From: Sinonovacula constricta
Taxonomy: Eukaryota; Mollusca; Bivalvia; Cardiida; Solecurtidae
DNA length: 64,000 bases
Assembly (NCBI GenBank): GCA_007844125.1
Contig: CM017572.1
Location: 30,900,900-30,964,899 of the forward strand
Reading direction: 5' to 3'
Position 1 is the first letter of the stretch; every line of letters starts with the position of its first letter. This document shows, in pieces, positions 1 through 11,020 of this stretch. Below the pieces are notes generated by a model. It worked only from the letters and a program-made list of their open reading frames with translations, had not been told where the DNA came from and searched no databases. The translations under genes and the position numbers were made by a program.

Positions 1-805
1 AAATTAAGAAAAAAAAAACGATTAGTCTATTCGATGTACAATCAACTCAAACATTTACTAATTTAAGCTATATCCTAACAACAATTAACAATTCAAATAA
101 GAACCATTGGTATCACAGATAACTAACGCTTCGCTTGAGTTTTCGCCCAAACTTCATACATCATATCTATGGAAAACGTATCGCAATTGGACCCCGATTC
201 ACGTATGCGGCATTCTAATAGCAAATATATGCAACCGAACATGTTTATTCTTATTTGCTAAAAGCCTTTTGGGCGTAATTCAAGAAAAGAGTAATTTATT
301 TGTGTATAGTCGACATCAGATTCGATGTAATTAGTTTAAGCAAACCAAACACTCATAGATTTCTTCAACTTAATTACATACAGGAAACCCAATCTAACTA
401 GTATACATTTAAAAAGCCTTTTCTCAAATACTTATCATGTTTATACTTCTTGCATAAACGGAACAATCATTGAACTTAAACGTGCACATTTGGCTTGACA
501 GTGACGGAATATTAAAAAAAGAACAACAAAAACAACATGTAGTACGAATCATGTACACATACACTGTATGTTAAACAATGTCCAAGCCGCTTTAAACACG
601 TTCTGTTCTTAAAAACAACAATAAAAACAATATAACAATTATCAATACATCTTCAATGACACATTTGTTCATAGAAAAGATAACTGACAAACTGAATAAC
701 AAGGTGCAATATCTTTTTTGGTAATTTTATCAATATTTCTAATCCAGGATCGGATTGGGTGGGGGGATACGATTAGAACTAATAAATATATTATATCAAT
801 TTACT

Positions 806-1398
806 TTTAACGGCTAGTGAAATTTTATCGGATGTGATCCCGATTTGCGTCAGAGAACATATCCGGCACTCCAGAAATTATTTTTTACAGGGTAGCCTGT
901 CCCGGAGCACCATAACAGCAAATGTTTTCAAAGCAACCTTCGAATACATCATTAATGGTATCTAAGGGTCATTCAATGTCTTCTATGCGTAATATATGGC
1001 AATGGCGTGTAAATAAATCCACAAATGATGCAGTGAAGCCGTTTCAACATTTGAAGAATGTTCACTCCGGCTCGGTGTAAAATCCTAGATCCGCTCTTGG
1101 AATCAAGCACAATTTAGGATATGGAATGACAGGTAAACAGGTATTACCGGTTTAAGCACCCCAGTCGGTCCATATTGCCGACTGACCGTTCCAATGCGGT
1201 AACTGTTTGCTCTTTTCCATAAATGACTCATCACAAATTTGTTCCTACTTTTCGCTTGGCTTGCATGTGAAATTACCTTTGTTCTGTGCCTTTTCGGAGT
1301 TTGGTATATGTTGCAATACTCATAGGACTTTGTCATATATTCTTATTATTGTTACATATACGCAGAGATTCAAGTATAGACATCGATTATGGGATCAA
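806..1398. mobile_element. Repeat insertion in duplication copy 1 only
   Basis: Copy 2 runs straight through this site, so these about 590 bases were inserted in copy 1 or lost from copy 2. Insertion is favoured because the content recurs elsewhere in the window. Positions 1140-1200 match 27177-27240 in reverse complement (shared GGAACGGTCAGTCGGC and GGGGTGCTTAAACC). Positions 1205-1345 match 29270-29385 in direct orientation (shared TTGGTATATGTTGCAAT). No open frame longer than 80 codons and no clear terminal repeats are visible, so the class is unknown. Confidence 0.6.
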
Positions 1399-2142
1399 CA
1401 GTTACCAGAGACAATAGACATATATTTCTTGCAAATTATAATGATATGAAATGTTACCAAATCTTTAACTGTAACATTATTGACATTTTTTGCCTCTGAT
1501 CTTTTGGAAAACACACCTAACTCAGTATTTTTATTTGCAAAAACTGATTTGTTAAAGTTTTATACACAATTCAGCGTACATAAATGGCCCTAGTCAATTT
1601 TTATACATAACTGAGTGCATGATCAGATTTGATTCGTCCCATCTCTTTAGAAGCGTTGAATAAATATATCTTCTTTAACTTGTCTTGTTCTATCTGTTTA
1701 CTTATTGTACAACATCATCACTGACATTTGATTTGCTGCAGATAAAACAAATGAACAATTTTTCAACTGAACCACACATCTCGAAACTATTAATTTTTTG
1801 TACAGTTTAAATACTATAAACATTTTATAATAACTAGATATTATACACTATATACTAAAATTGACGCCTTGCTGGTCACGGCTACAATTGTTTAAACATA
1901 GTAACAATGAAAACCGATTGACGATTGTTTATATAACAACTGCCGGATTTTATGCATTTATGTATATACCGCCACACGAATGATGTATTAAACAAAAATA
2001 CGAATAGCAGTATGACATGTTTTTAAATTGATTAAATTCTGAAGAAATCTGACATTAATACCAAATAATCCAACACTGCAGTAATGTAATGAAGACGTCG
2101 CGTCTTTTTGTTGATTTTGCGGGAAAAAGTAGTATCCGCGTG

Positions 2143-2180
2143 TGATGACGTCATACTGTTGTTTTTAATGACGTCATTAT
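2143..2180. promoter_or_regulatory. Paired CRE palindromes, copy 1
   Basis: Two full TGACGTCA octamers lie at 2146-2153 and 2169-2176, in the 3' flank of the NHL terminal exon. Both are kept in the duplicate (47423-47430 and 47446-47453). A third conserved pair lies in the intron, at 4220-4227 and 49488-49495. TGACGTCA is the consensus site of CREB/ATF bZIP factors. Regulatory use is inferred only from motif and conservation. Confidence 0.4.
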
Positions 2181-2527
2181 TTTGATGTTGATGTAAAATA
2201 TACAAACATGGCAAACTGAGATGAAGACATCAAACTGAATTGAAATAAACTTTAATTATAGGAACGTTTGTACTAAATATTTAATGGAAATACAACAATA
2301 CATCAACTACATACTTATCTGTAACATTTACAGAAGAACAGAGTTTCAAACACACGTTTTAATTTCATTTTATTCCTTAACAAAATGTCGATGGAAGATT
2401 GTTTTGCTAAAATGTTGATTTAATTCCACTTTTATAACGAGTCACTAAATCACAAAATGTCACAATCAGCAACAAAAGGAGAAACACAAATGGAAAACAA
2501 AATGTCCGGCAATAATTAATATAAACT

Positions 2528-3112
2528 TTACTTCCATTCCACCATCAGAAGCTGATCACTCCAACCTCCGACATACAAGGAACTCCTGTTCACATCATAA
2601 CTGAGGCAGAGTGGATACCACGTGATCCCATCTTCCTTGGACAATATCTGACCTACCACGTGACCATCCTCGGTCACCTTGACTACGTTGTGTGAGTTAT
2701 ATCCACTAACAAACACGTGACCGTGATGGTCAGTGGTCACACCCTCGGCACCAGACAGTCCGAGATCCTTGTCGGAGAGACAGAATATCCGCCTCCCGTC
2801 CGTGCCGACACATACAAGACCTCTCTCCCCGTCAGCCACATAGAGTCGGTCGCCGGAACTGTTCACGGCGATGTGTCGGATGGCAGAGAACAGTTTCCGG
2901 CCGTCGGTGTCCATGGAGATCTCCCTCAGCTTCCTGCCACTCCTCACGTCGTGTACATACATGTTACAACCACCCCACAGAGACCACTCAGCACAGTACA
3001 GCAGTCCGCCATGACAAGCGATCCAGGCAGTCATATGTCCCAACTTGACGGTTCGTGTCCTGGTCAGACTGACAGTGTTGTACACCTGGACTTGGGGAGA
3101 ACCAAAGGCAAC
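2528..3112 (-). CDS. TRIM-like gene terminal exon: NHL-type beta-propeller (copy 1)
   Basis: This is an open exon of 194 codons plus TAA. It begins in phase 0 after a TTTCCAG acceptor (3113-3114) with V-A-F-G-S-P and ends L-L-M-V-E-W-K. It contains repeated blade motifs: IACHGGLLYCAEW, HIAVNSSGDRLYVAD, GVTTDHHGHVFVSGYNSHNV and LCLSYDVNRSSLYVGG, each the G-x-A-V-D...G-x-L-Y-V-x-D pattern of NHL/WD-like six-bladed propellers. Joined to exon 2 it completes the QEVAV strand seen in this family. NHL propellers bind RNA or protein on their top face. A second intact copy lies at 47805-48386. The replacements between the copies cluster in the loops of each blade (see findings). Confidence 0.9.
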   Translation of the reverse strand, partial: VAFGSPQVQVYNTVSLTRTRTVKLGHMTAWIACHGGLLYCAEWSLWGGCNMYVHDVRSGRKLREISMDTDGRKLFSAIRHIAVNSSGDRLYVADGERGLVCVGTDGRRIFCLSDKDLGLSGAEGVTTDHHGHVFVSGYNSHNVVKVTEDGHVVGQILSKEDGITWYPLCLSYDVNRSSLYVGGWSDQLLMVEWK

Positions 3113-5070
3113 CTGGAAATACAGAAATGTAGACCAGAGTAAAACATTGTAAATGTACAGATTGTGTTGGTGACAAAATACACGTCAGCGTCCATAGTTG
3201 TAAATGATGCAACCTGAAAATAGAGGGAGAGGAAACAGAACATTAATAAAGTCTTTGGCCCGTATACACCAACCATTCTTAAGTATGAATTGATAAAGTC
3301 ATGGTTTTAATTCACAATATCTTCAACGTATATTAAGTTCAAACGTATATTAAGTTCAAGTCTGAAAATGTTGCATGACAATTTCACTTTGATACTTTGA
3401 GCTTAAACTCACAATTTAACTACATACAAAAGCTTAGTTTTCTTGGTATAAAATGGTGACTTGCTCTCAAGTCGTGACTTGCAGTAAGAAATGCTTGGTG
3501 AATACACAGGCCTTTATGTCGTGGCACAAGTTCGATCAGTTTGTTTGTGGTGGAGTAAACATGGCTGACAGAATATCATCCACACAACAACCTGAAAATA
3601 TAGACATGTAAAGCAGGTTAACATTAAAATGAAATTGTAAACAATTGCTAGTAAAATGGCAATCTTCAGTGTTTTCATAGTCGGTAAGCTTGCCAGTGCC
3701 TGGTCTAAATATTTGAAAAATATGACTAAATATCCACCCGAATATACAAATCTGTACACTTGTTACACCCGCTGTCCTCCTGGCTCTGTTAGGCTTGAGT
3801 ACGGGGAAAGTCGCCATTGCGTCTGAAAATGTGAAAATGTAAACACATGGGAATGTATACAACGATCTGTAATAAATTAAATAAAATGGAATCGACATTT
3901 AAAATTGAGATTAATCTAGTTACGTTTTGCTCTCCGAATCAATAACAGAAGAAAGTATACTGTAGACGCACAACAAATGTGCAAAATGCATTGTGTCTAG
4001 AAACAGAGATCTAAAACACAGCCATGGCTTTTGAAGAGTATTTTAACCAAATTTAAATATAAAGCAATTTAAAAAAGGTATAGATTTATAAGTATTAATA
4101 TAATATTCAAACTTATACTTAACAAGATATCTTTACACAATTTTCCTCAGGACCGCACAGAAACCATCTCACTTTGGCTGATTTCATGAACGCTCAACTT
4201 GTTGTTTTTCAAATATTAATGACGTCATATTTTGTCGAGTGACGTATGAAATGTGTACAACTGGTTGTATTTATGTACGCGGTAACCTGTGTTCGGCATA
4301 CTACTTTATAACCAATGTGTGCAATTTCGGAGGACAAATCAAGCAAATTTTGACTTGTTTTACTTGTATCGCACACCACGTGATATTGTGCGTTCTGTTT
4401 ACCGTCTGTCATGATAGATATATATGTTACGTACAATGCTGAGGGTAGTTGGGGTTTTGATGCGCCGGGTGGGTTGGGGGTGTTTGGAGGGAGGGGTGTG
4501 TGTCAAAATTTAATAATATCGCACCCATAATTGCTTCTTTGTCGATCATAGAATCGATGTTTAATTTGGAATCAATATTGATGTTTCAACTGCCGGACTA
4601 TATCTCAATCAATATCATCGTCAGACAATATTTTTTTAAATTTAAACAATATATCATATTTCAAATATAATGTTCAACCTGAACATACTTGATTTGTTTA
4701 CCTAATGATAAATAAATATCTATTATTCCTACACTTTAACAACTATTTGTCAGTCACGGTCCTTGAGATAGTTTGTGTTACCATTACAATAAAGTCATGC
4801 AATTCCGCGTACATGTATGCAACCGGTGATTCAAATGGACATTTCTTATGTGACGTAATTTCGTCTCTCATTCGGTATATATCTCTTATCGTTATTGTTT
4901 ATCTGTATCTGTATCTGCCATATACTCCAAACCCTCTATACAGAGTATTATGTGGAGTGCGCTGTCAGAAACTTTAGGAGTAATATAAATTGTAATGTTT
5001 TGGGGAGGTAATTTTCATAGGTGTTTGGGTTGGTTTCTATACCTGCACAGTTATAAAAATGTCATAGATA

Positions 5071-5880
5071 TTAAATTACAGAAGTCTGGTGTTGTTTGCA
5101 GGTAATTTGCTTTGCCCAGGGTGCTACAATAAAAGATGAATGATGGATGTTCATTGAATGATGAAGAACAAATGATATGATGGGGGGTGATGGATGAGGT
5201 GATAATGGTGGATGATGATCATTTGTAGCACTCTGGTTAGAAGCAGTGGCTGTACAGCTTGGCCTTGAATAAGGCCAGGCTGTCCGCCTGAGCAATGTCT
5301 GGTGGTAGACTGTTACAGATCTTAGCTGTGCGTGGAAAGAACGAATGCCTGTGTCCATCAATCCTGGAGAAGTGGATACTATATCTGTGCCTCTGTGTAT
5401 GGTGTATATAGTGTGGGAATGGTATCCTTACAAGGTTGTGTTTGATCTTGTAGAACATACATAATGAAGTAACTTTACGGCGTGTTTCTAGGGTTGGTAA
5501 GTTGATCTTTCTTAGAAGGTTAGTAATACTACTGGTATATTTGTAGTCATTCAGTATAAATCTTACTGCGCGATGTTGTACCATTTCAATCTGGTTAATG
5601 TATTTCTTTTGTCAGGGGTCCCAGACGGAGGCGCAATACTCCAAACGTGGGCGGACATGTTTTGTATGCTACTTCCTTGAGTTTTGGGATGTCAGTTTGA
5701 ATATTTCTTTTGATAAATTTAAGAGTGTTGTTAGCTTTAGTAGCAAGAGTGTTAATGTGTTTAGACCAAGAAATGGTTGGGGAGATGGTTACTCCAAGGT
5801 ATTTGGCAAATGTGGATGACTGAAGTATTACACCATGAAGTTTGTAAGGGAAGATGATAGGTTTCTTCCTGTTTGTGACT
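5071..5880 (-). mobile_element. 5'-truncated non-LTR retrotransposon (Jockey/CR1-like RT C-terminus)
   Basis: The minus strand from 5880 reads the C-terminal part of a reverse transcriptase ORF. It starts at the T-Y/K-L-H-G segment, then AKYLGVTISPTISWSKHIN, then KANNTLKFIKRNIQTDIPK, all well-known landmarks after the RT palm of Jockey/CR1-type elements. A one-base shift is needed at the V-R-P-R-L-E-Y-C-A-S-V-W-D-P segment and a TGA follows it. The frame then stays open as the 115-codon stretch 5584-5237, with FFPRTAKICNSLPPDIAQA near its end. The tail to about 5071 would be the 3' untranslated region. The element is dead: it is 5'-truncated, frameshifted and stopped. It sits antisense to nothing, in the same orientation as the host TRIM-like gene, inside its intron 2. 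Confidence 0.85.
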
Positions 5881-6749
5881 GTTTATCTATCTTTAACACC
5901 TAACGGTTTTCTACAAAGTTTGAAATGTATTTTCTCTAAATCTGGTTGTGAGACCCCAGAACAATTACCGAATAATTAAAATATGTTTTTTCCCAATCTA
6001 ATTAGACATAGGCAAAGTTAACGATTTTCTTACATGATTATAATCATATCCTCAAACGCATTCTTTCGTTTAAGAGTGCACGCGGCCATGTGATTTATCA
6101 GAGACGCAAATGGGAAACTTCGACTTATTGTCAGGTCGAATGATTTAGTTTATACCTGTCTTCCGTCTGACCTGCTGTGTATCGCTTATATTCCTTGTTA
6201 ATTCAATCTATGGCACTTAGGTGATACATGACCACGAGTGAAATGAAAAACAATGAAATTATTTCTGTCAATAAGACTAGAAAATGTTGTTTTTTTTAAA
6301 GATTTTCTCAATATTCGTATAAAGACATATGCGAATTATGGCCACGCACCTGATGACCATGTCTTTTGACGGATCAAAACTCTTGGAACAATCTTATTAC
6401 AATGCCACCAAAGAAACTTGTAAATGAAATATCACGGCTCTACCTCTTGAAGTTTCTGACAAGATTTTCCAATTGCCCCTACCATTTGGGGAAAATGGCC
6501 ACACCTCTGACAATAATCAACAAATTAAAACAATATGTCAATGATGTTTTCTTGATATAACCAGTACTCAGGTACTAAGTACATGCAACAATGTACAGAA
6601 CAATGGACACTCTCTTAAGCTTGGTTTGGAGAATGCTGTTATATAATATAAACTTGACCAGACCAATCATTACAATAATCATGCAAATGTTTTACTAATA
6701 TTTATTTTAATTAAATTAATTTTATCCTTTGAATATCTTGCGTGTCGAT
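5881..6749. other. Unremarkable intronic sequence
   Basis: AT-rich sequence with no supported coding frame, no recognisable element and no strong tandem or inverted repeat. Confidence 0.6.
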
Positions 6750-6847
6750 ATAATGCATGATAGTATACATCCAAACTAAATCACCAAAGACACGAAATAT
6801 AATGCATGATAGTATACGTCTAAACTAAATCACTAAAGACACGAAAA
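6750..6847. repeat. 49-bp tandem duplication beside a splice donor
   Basis: Two direct copies start at 6750 and 6799 (shared ATAATGCATGATAGTATAC and CACGAAA), with three or four differences. The second copy ends about ten bases from the GTAAGTAT donor of exon 2 of the TRIM-like gene. Confidence 0.85.
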
Positions 6848-6857
6848 GTATACTTAC

Positions 6858-7744
6858 TGCTACCTCTTGAGGACCAATACAGCATACATCTGTTGGCTGT
6901 CCATCTGTATCAGTGAACTTGGTTACCTTGCTACTTGACGGGTCTACAAGCTTCAGTCTTCTATTATTGTAATCAGCTACCATCAGACTTCCATCACTGA
7001 GATGGCAGCAACCAATGCTGGTACATGTGTTCTTATCCTCTTGTATCCTGACATTGATGTGTTTCTTTTCTGGTCTCACCACTTGCCTATCTGCCCGTTT
7101 CTCCAATGGTCTCTCTACTTGACGGTCTGCTGGACTCCTTACTATTTCCTGTACTGGTATGTCTGCTTCACCTCCAACAGCACCCTGTGAGCTGATATCT
7201 TGTGCCTTTGTGCTGACTTCCTTAACAAGCGAACTGAAACAGCTCAGGGAGTCAAATATCTTCATTTCTGTCATGAAATCGAATTGATGTCCCTTTATTA
7301 GTCTGTCCGACTCCTTGTAAAGAGCATCAACTTTTGGGACAATTGTCTGACCCTTCTTTTTTAAGAACAAACGTATTGGCTTTCCAGTTTTTTGACTTTG
7401 TAATTTTGTCTAAATATTGGTTTATTTCGTCTCTGGTTAAAGCACACGCCTGTCGATGATGTTTGGTGACTGCAAGAAGCTCTTTTTGTTTACTTTTGAT
7501 ATCCTTCTTACTCTTCTCTTTTAGCTCCGTAATTTGAGACAACAATTTCTTCGCAAAGTCTTCCAGATCTTTCAGAAAACCATCACCACTCTGCTGAATA
7601 TTAGCCACATGCTTATCTAAAGCTTTAATTGATTTGTTAATATTGTCCAAAGCTGATTTTAATTGTGCAGGGACAGATTGTAACTCAGGATCAGCGTCGA
7701 GTTCATCAGAGGAGTCCCTTATATTTTGTGGTTCCTGACAGTTC
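6858..7744 (-). CDS. TRIM-like gene exon 2: coiled coil, linker and first NHL blade, with a frameshift
   Basis: The exon starts after TATTCAG at 7745-7746 and ends before GTAAGTAT at 6857. The first about 125 codons are acidic and then lysine/leucine-rich with heptad-like spacing (for example LLSQITELKEKSKKDIKSKQ), as in the coiled coil after TRIM B-boxes. Near 7371-7374 the frame must shift by one base to continue as FLKKKGQTIVPKVDALYKES. After that the protein stays open to the end. A linker with repeated R-Q-V-E/V-R-P motifs is followed by an NHL-type blade reading CCHLSDGSLMVADYNNRRLK and then a second blade opening at GPQEVA. Exon length is 887 bases, one more than the phases allow, so a single-base insertion in the TTTG/TTCTTAAAAAAG stretch is the simplest lesion. 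A 49-bp tandem duplication sits just downstream of the donor. Confidence 0.85.
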
Positions 7745-8312
7745 CTGAATAGAAAAGGTAAAATAAAAATGCATTGAAGTACATCGCAGTGACCTCAATG
7801 TGGTCACTATAGTGAGGTGGCGGAAGACCCCAGACACAAGTCTGAACAGAACAGTCTTTACACCACAGGTAAGCTGGAATACCCCACATGTTTGAAATTG
7901 AGTATGACTTAAACAAATGCTGTGATTGGCACACTTTTTAAGAGGAGTAATGACTCGGCGACTCTACCTTTTGAAAACATTGACTTTTAAAATAAGAGAC
8001 AGTGATTGAAATTGAGAATTAACATACTTTTGCCACTCAATTCTCAGCTAAAATTGTCTTCACATTATTTACTTCACATGTCAATCGATGCGCAGTGTTT
8101 CAAATGACCAGCATTGTTCTTTGTCCATATCACCATGTCCCTTTAACCTTATCTTTACTTGAAAAAGAGCAGTTTTCTACAATACTTCAATAAAAATATA
8201 AGGGGAAGCACATCTTAGTGCAGATAATTGGCCTGCTGATAAAAAAATAATCCTGAGAGCTTTTAGGCCTGAAGGCCGTTTCTTTTTGCTTAAGGCCAAT
8301 TATCAATTCTTA

Positions 8313-8598
8313 GCCACCCACAATAGCTCAGGTAGTAGAGCGTCGACTTGCGGATTGGGAGGTCGCAGGTTCAAACCCCGGTCGGGTCAAACCAAAGACT
8401 TTAAAGTTGGTAGTAGTTACTTCCCTCCTAACGCTCGGGACTAAGGGGACATTATTACGCCCGAGTCATCGGTGTCAGTATAACGGACCGGCCGGGTTCA
8501 GTCCCTGGGCACATCTTAAGTGCCCCTGTGCTATAATGATAGAAATGTCGCTGCACAGTATCTGCAAAAATGCCGGCAAGTCCCAACCCAATCCTTAG
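8313..8598 (+). mobile_element. tRNA-derived SINE, family A, copy 1
   Basis: The tRNA-like head contains an A-box-like segment (TAGCTCAGGTAGTAGAGCG) and a B-box (GGTTCAAACCC). It is followed by a body with GACTTTAAAGTTGGTAGTAG and a conserved 3' part with GTGCTATAATGATAGAAATG and TGCCGGCAA. The same unit occurs at 18503-18780, 39815-40085 and, reversed, at 20913-21125. Transcription by RNA polymerase III and mobilisation by a LINE are assumed from the class. Confidence 0.9.
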
Positions 8599-9589
8599 AC
8601 AAGCTCCACAATATATTGTTCCTTAAAATACATGTTTTTTGTTGGTGTTTTTTGTGTATGTATCTTTTTGTAAATTATAAGTTGGCTTTGACATTTCTGT
8701 ATGCTATGTTAATTTCACCAGCAAATCATATCTATCCTAACAAGATAGCTTATTGAAGGCGCTTTGTCATGGATTTGCTTTTTCGTGTCAAGTACACAAG
8801 GGTGATGGTAAGTAGGGCTTTTGTTATATGCTGGAAGCATACCATGATATATTTCGATACATATAGAGCTTACTGCAATACGTACATCACCATATTCCCA
8901 AATTTAAACAATTATAAGGAGCTATTTCACTCAATATAATGAGCACAGTGAAATATAAATACCTGAGTAAAATATGACATTGTTTTATAAGCTTTATAAC
9001 AGGTAAACTCAGAAACATGAAAGTAATATAACTGAAAGGTCAGAATGTACAGTCAAGCAACAAATTAACTTCAAAATTCATGACAGTGAAGTGTGATGCT
9101 CCCATTGAATTAGGGCGATGATGAATCGGAGGTAAACAATAGGCACAACTAAAGTTCTAAGTATTCTTCAACGAAATATATCTCGTGACAATGTGGCTAC
9201 TTGGAGTAAATTGTATGCCCAATAAGATTCATGCATCTATGCAACAATTAGTTTTTTTAAATCAAGAAATTAAATTGTGCAAATAAAGCTAAAACTAGTT
9301 TTAAACTCATATTGAAAGGAATACAGCAAATGCAAATCGAGTAAGAACATTTTCTGGGCTGTTCAGAATGAACCGCATTGAAAGGTTTCGACAGCAGTCT
9401 ACATTTTCAGTCGTTGATCGCGTTTCATCATTACAAACATATTAGACCTCTGATGCACAAAATGCTGGCAAAAACTAAATGAAACAAAATATGATGAAAA
9501 AGACATATTTTCATTGTGTATCACGGTACAGTATTAACTCCACACAGTATCACAATAAACCGGCATGCCACAAATGCATTAATGCATGG

Positions 9590-9800
9590 GCGGATCTAGT
9601 AGGGGGGTCAGGGGTGTATTAGTGTTGCATATGTGTACAGTGCTAAAGATAAGACAAATAAGTACGTATTTATGCCTAAAATGGCTTTAAAAAATGCAAT
9701 GAAATTAAACTTTGGGAAGAAGAAGCAGAAAATTACACTATATGGCTTCAAGATGTCAACACTCTTCCTGTGGGAGCATGCCCCCTGACCCCCTTACACT
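9590..9800. mobile_element. Small non-autonomous element with complementary G/C-run ends
   Basis: The segment starts with GCGGATCTAGTAGGGGGGTC and ends with ATGCCCCCTGACCCCCTTAC. The ends are complementary (GGGGTCAGGGG against CCCCTGACCCCC). The centre is AT-rich without an open frame. A related arrangement with CCCCTGAACCCCC is seen near 57400. Class uncertain. Confidence 0.45.
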
Positions 9801-10084
9801 ACTTGTACCTGGTTCTTACTCAATTTTACATCTATTTAGGTATTTATAGGTATTTAGTCACAAAAATGATTTGTTGTATAACTATGAAGGTGACTTTTGT
9901 AAATTGTAGTAGTGCTATAAAATCAGACATAATCAAACCCGTACCTATAAAGGTTGAATGGAATGGCTATTTGAACCACTGAGTTAACTAGGAGAATAAT
10001 GTACTTGGTCATACTAACAATGGCAAAGAATTAAAAAAATTACAATACATTGTCTATTGTATTTAATAAGGTAGACTGATAGAC

Positions 10085-10595
10085 TAGACATGTATTGCCT
10101 AGACACGATTTTGCTTCAAGGTGACACTGTGACGTTGACCTTTAAGGTAGGGACCCCAATTTCACACGCAACACTTTGTCTTTATATCACTATCATTTCT
10201 GAGAAATAATTTTAAATTGTAAATGCAAATAACAAACTTATGGGCCGGACATGATTTTACTTCAAGGTCACACTTGACATTCAAGGTAGCGACCCAAATC
10301 ATGCACGCGACATGTCGACTCGATATGGCAATAATTTCTGTGAAAAAAATTAAAATCCAGCTATAAATAACAAAGTTATGGATCAGACACACTTTTTTTT
10401 CAAAGTCATGCTGTGACCTTGACCTTCAAGGTAGCCTTCTGACTTTTTGCGCCTTGATATGATGATCATTTCTGTCACAAAATATTAAAATACGACTTCA
10501 AAGAACAAAGTTATGGGCCGGACACGAATACGGAACGGACGGACAACTCGGCGACTATATATATGTTCCCCGAATTTTCGTTCAGGGAGCATAAA
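10085..10595 (+). repeat. Diverged tandem repeat, about 130-bp unit, at least three units
   Basis: Three successive units share GGGCCGGACA, TTCAAGGT, TGACCTTGACCTTCAAGGTAG and an AACAAAGTTATGG end. They finish in CGGAACGGACGGACAACTCGGCGACTATAT and a GTTCCCC/GGGAGCATAA tail. This type of unit is a familiar dispersed repeat of bivalve genomes; I place it from memory of the pattern, not from a search. Confidence 0.75.
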
Positions 10596-11020
10596 AATGA
10601 TTATCGATTATGTTTTTTGATGAGAGAGCAAACATTTTGGACTGATAATTACATTAAAACTGTTTCTACTAGCTTTTGAAATGCAGGAAATGGTTTCATG
10701 TTAAAATATATGCACAATGCCCCACTGTCATTACACAAATGTATTTCCTGTCCCAGCCATGCTCTAAAAAAAGAACCCTGTGACAACTTACTTTTAAGAT
10801 CACTTTTCATGATCATCCAAGGTAATCAGCTCTGAAATCGATATCTAGTTTTGGCTGAACTCCCCATCGTTCTTATTCATAGATATGGAAAGAAAGGACT
10901 AGGACAGTATAAGTTTAGGCTACAACTAGGCACACATTCCCAGAACAAGGGGTAAGACGTTGCTTCATCTATTGGACATAGGCAAATTATTAGATATCAC
11001 CTTTAAATTATACAACTGAC

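Larger units (their letters stand above)
19..4900. repeat. Segmental duplication, copy 1 (partner 45631-51340, direct)
   Basis: From the shared start TAGTCTATTCGATGTAC (copy 2 at about 45634), the block matches 45631-51340 in the same orientation. Identity is high, judged by eye in the mid to high 90s percent outside indels. It includes the terminal NHL exon, about 2.2 kb 3' of it and about 1.7 kb of the preceding intron. Differences: copy 1 has about 590 extra bases (806-1398). It lacks two blocks of about 55 bp and 58 bp present in copy 2 near 45727-45780 and 45880-45937. It also lacks a 1.3-kb stretch corresponding to 49880-51215. Homology resumes near 4780-4870 / 51220-51300 and is lost after that. 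Confidence 0.9.
3113..6857 (-). other. Intron 2 of the TRIM-like gene
   Basis: This is bounded by the GTAAGTAT donor at 6857 and the TTTCCAG acceptor at 3113. The part up to about 4900 belongs to the segmental duplication. Several additional acceptor-like sites of the form CTATTTTCAG or CATTTTCAG occur on the minus strand near 3213, 3590 and 3824, and each is shared with copy 2. The frames behind them are short, and the one near 3824 is shifted by one base in copy 2, so I do not call exons there. The rest holds a non-LTR fragment (5071-5880), unique AT-rich sequence (5881-6749) and a 49-bp tandem duplication. Confidence 0.7.
7745..11020 (-). other. Intron 1 of the TRIM-like gene
   Basis: This lies between the exon 1 donor (11020) and the exon 2 acceptor (7745). 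It contains a tRNA-derived SINE (8313-8598), a small G/C-run element (9590-9800) and a diverged tandem repeat (10085-10595). Stretches 7760-8300 and 8620-9580 show nothing further. Confidence 0.7.

Noticed and set aside
2717..3142. Plus-strand frame opposite the NHL exon (also 47972-48416)
   Set aside because: Antisense shadow of the real minus-strand exon; the minus strand explains the splice sites and domain motifs.
3113..3900. Extra small exons before the NHL exon, after several TTTTCAG sites
   Set aside because: Frames are short, one is shifted by a base between the two copies, and exon 2 joins directly to 3112 in phase with the expected protein order.
8313..8400. tRNA genes at SINE heads (8313, 18503, 20825, 23003, 28762, 30071, 39815)
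   Set aside because: A and B boxes are present but cloverleaf stems are poor and each is fused to a shared SINE body, several with target-site duplications.
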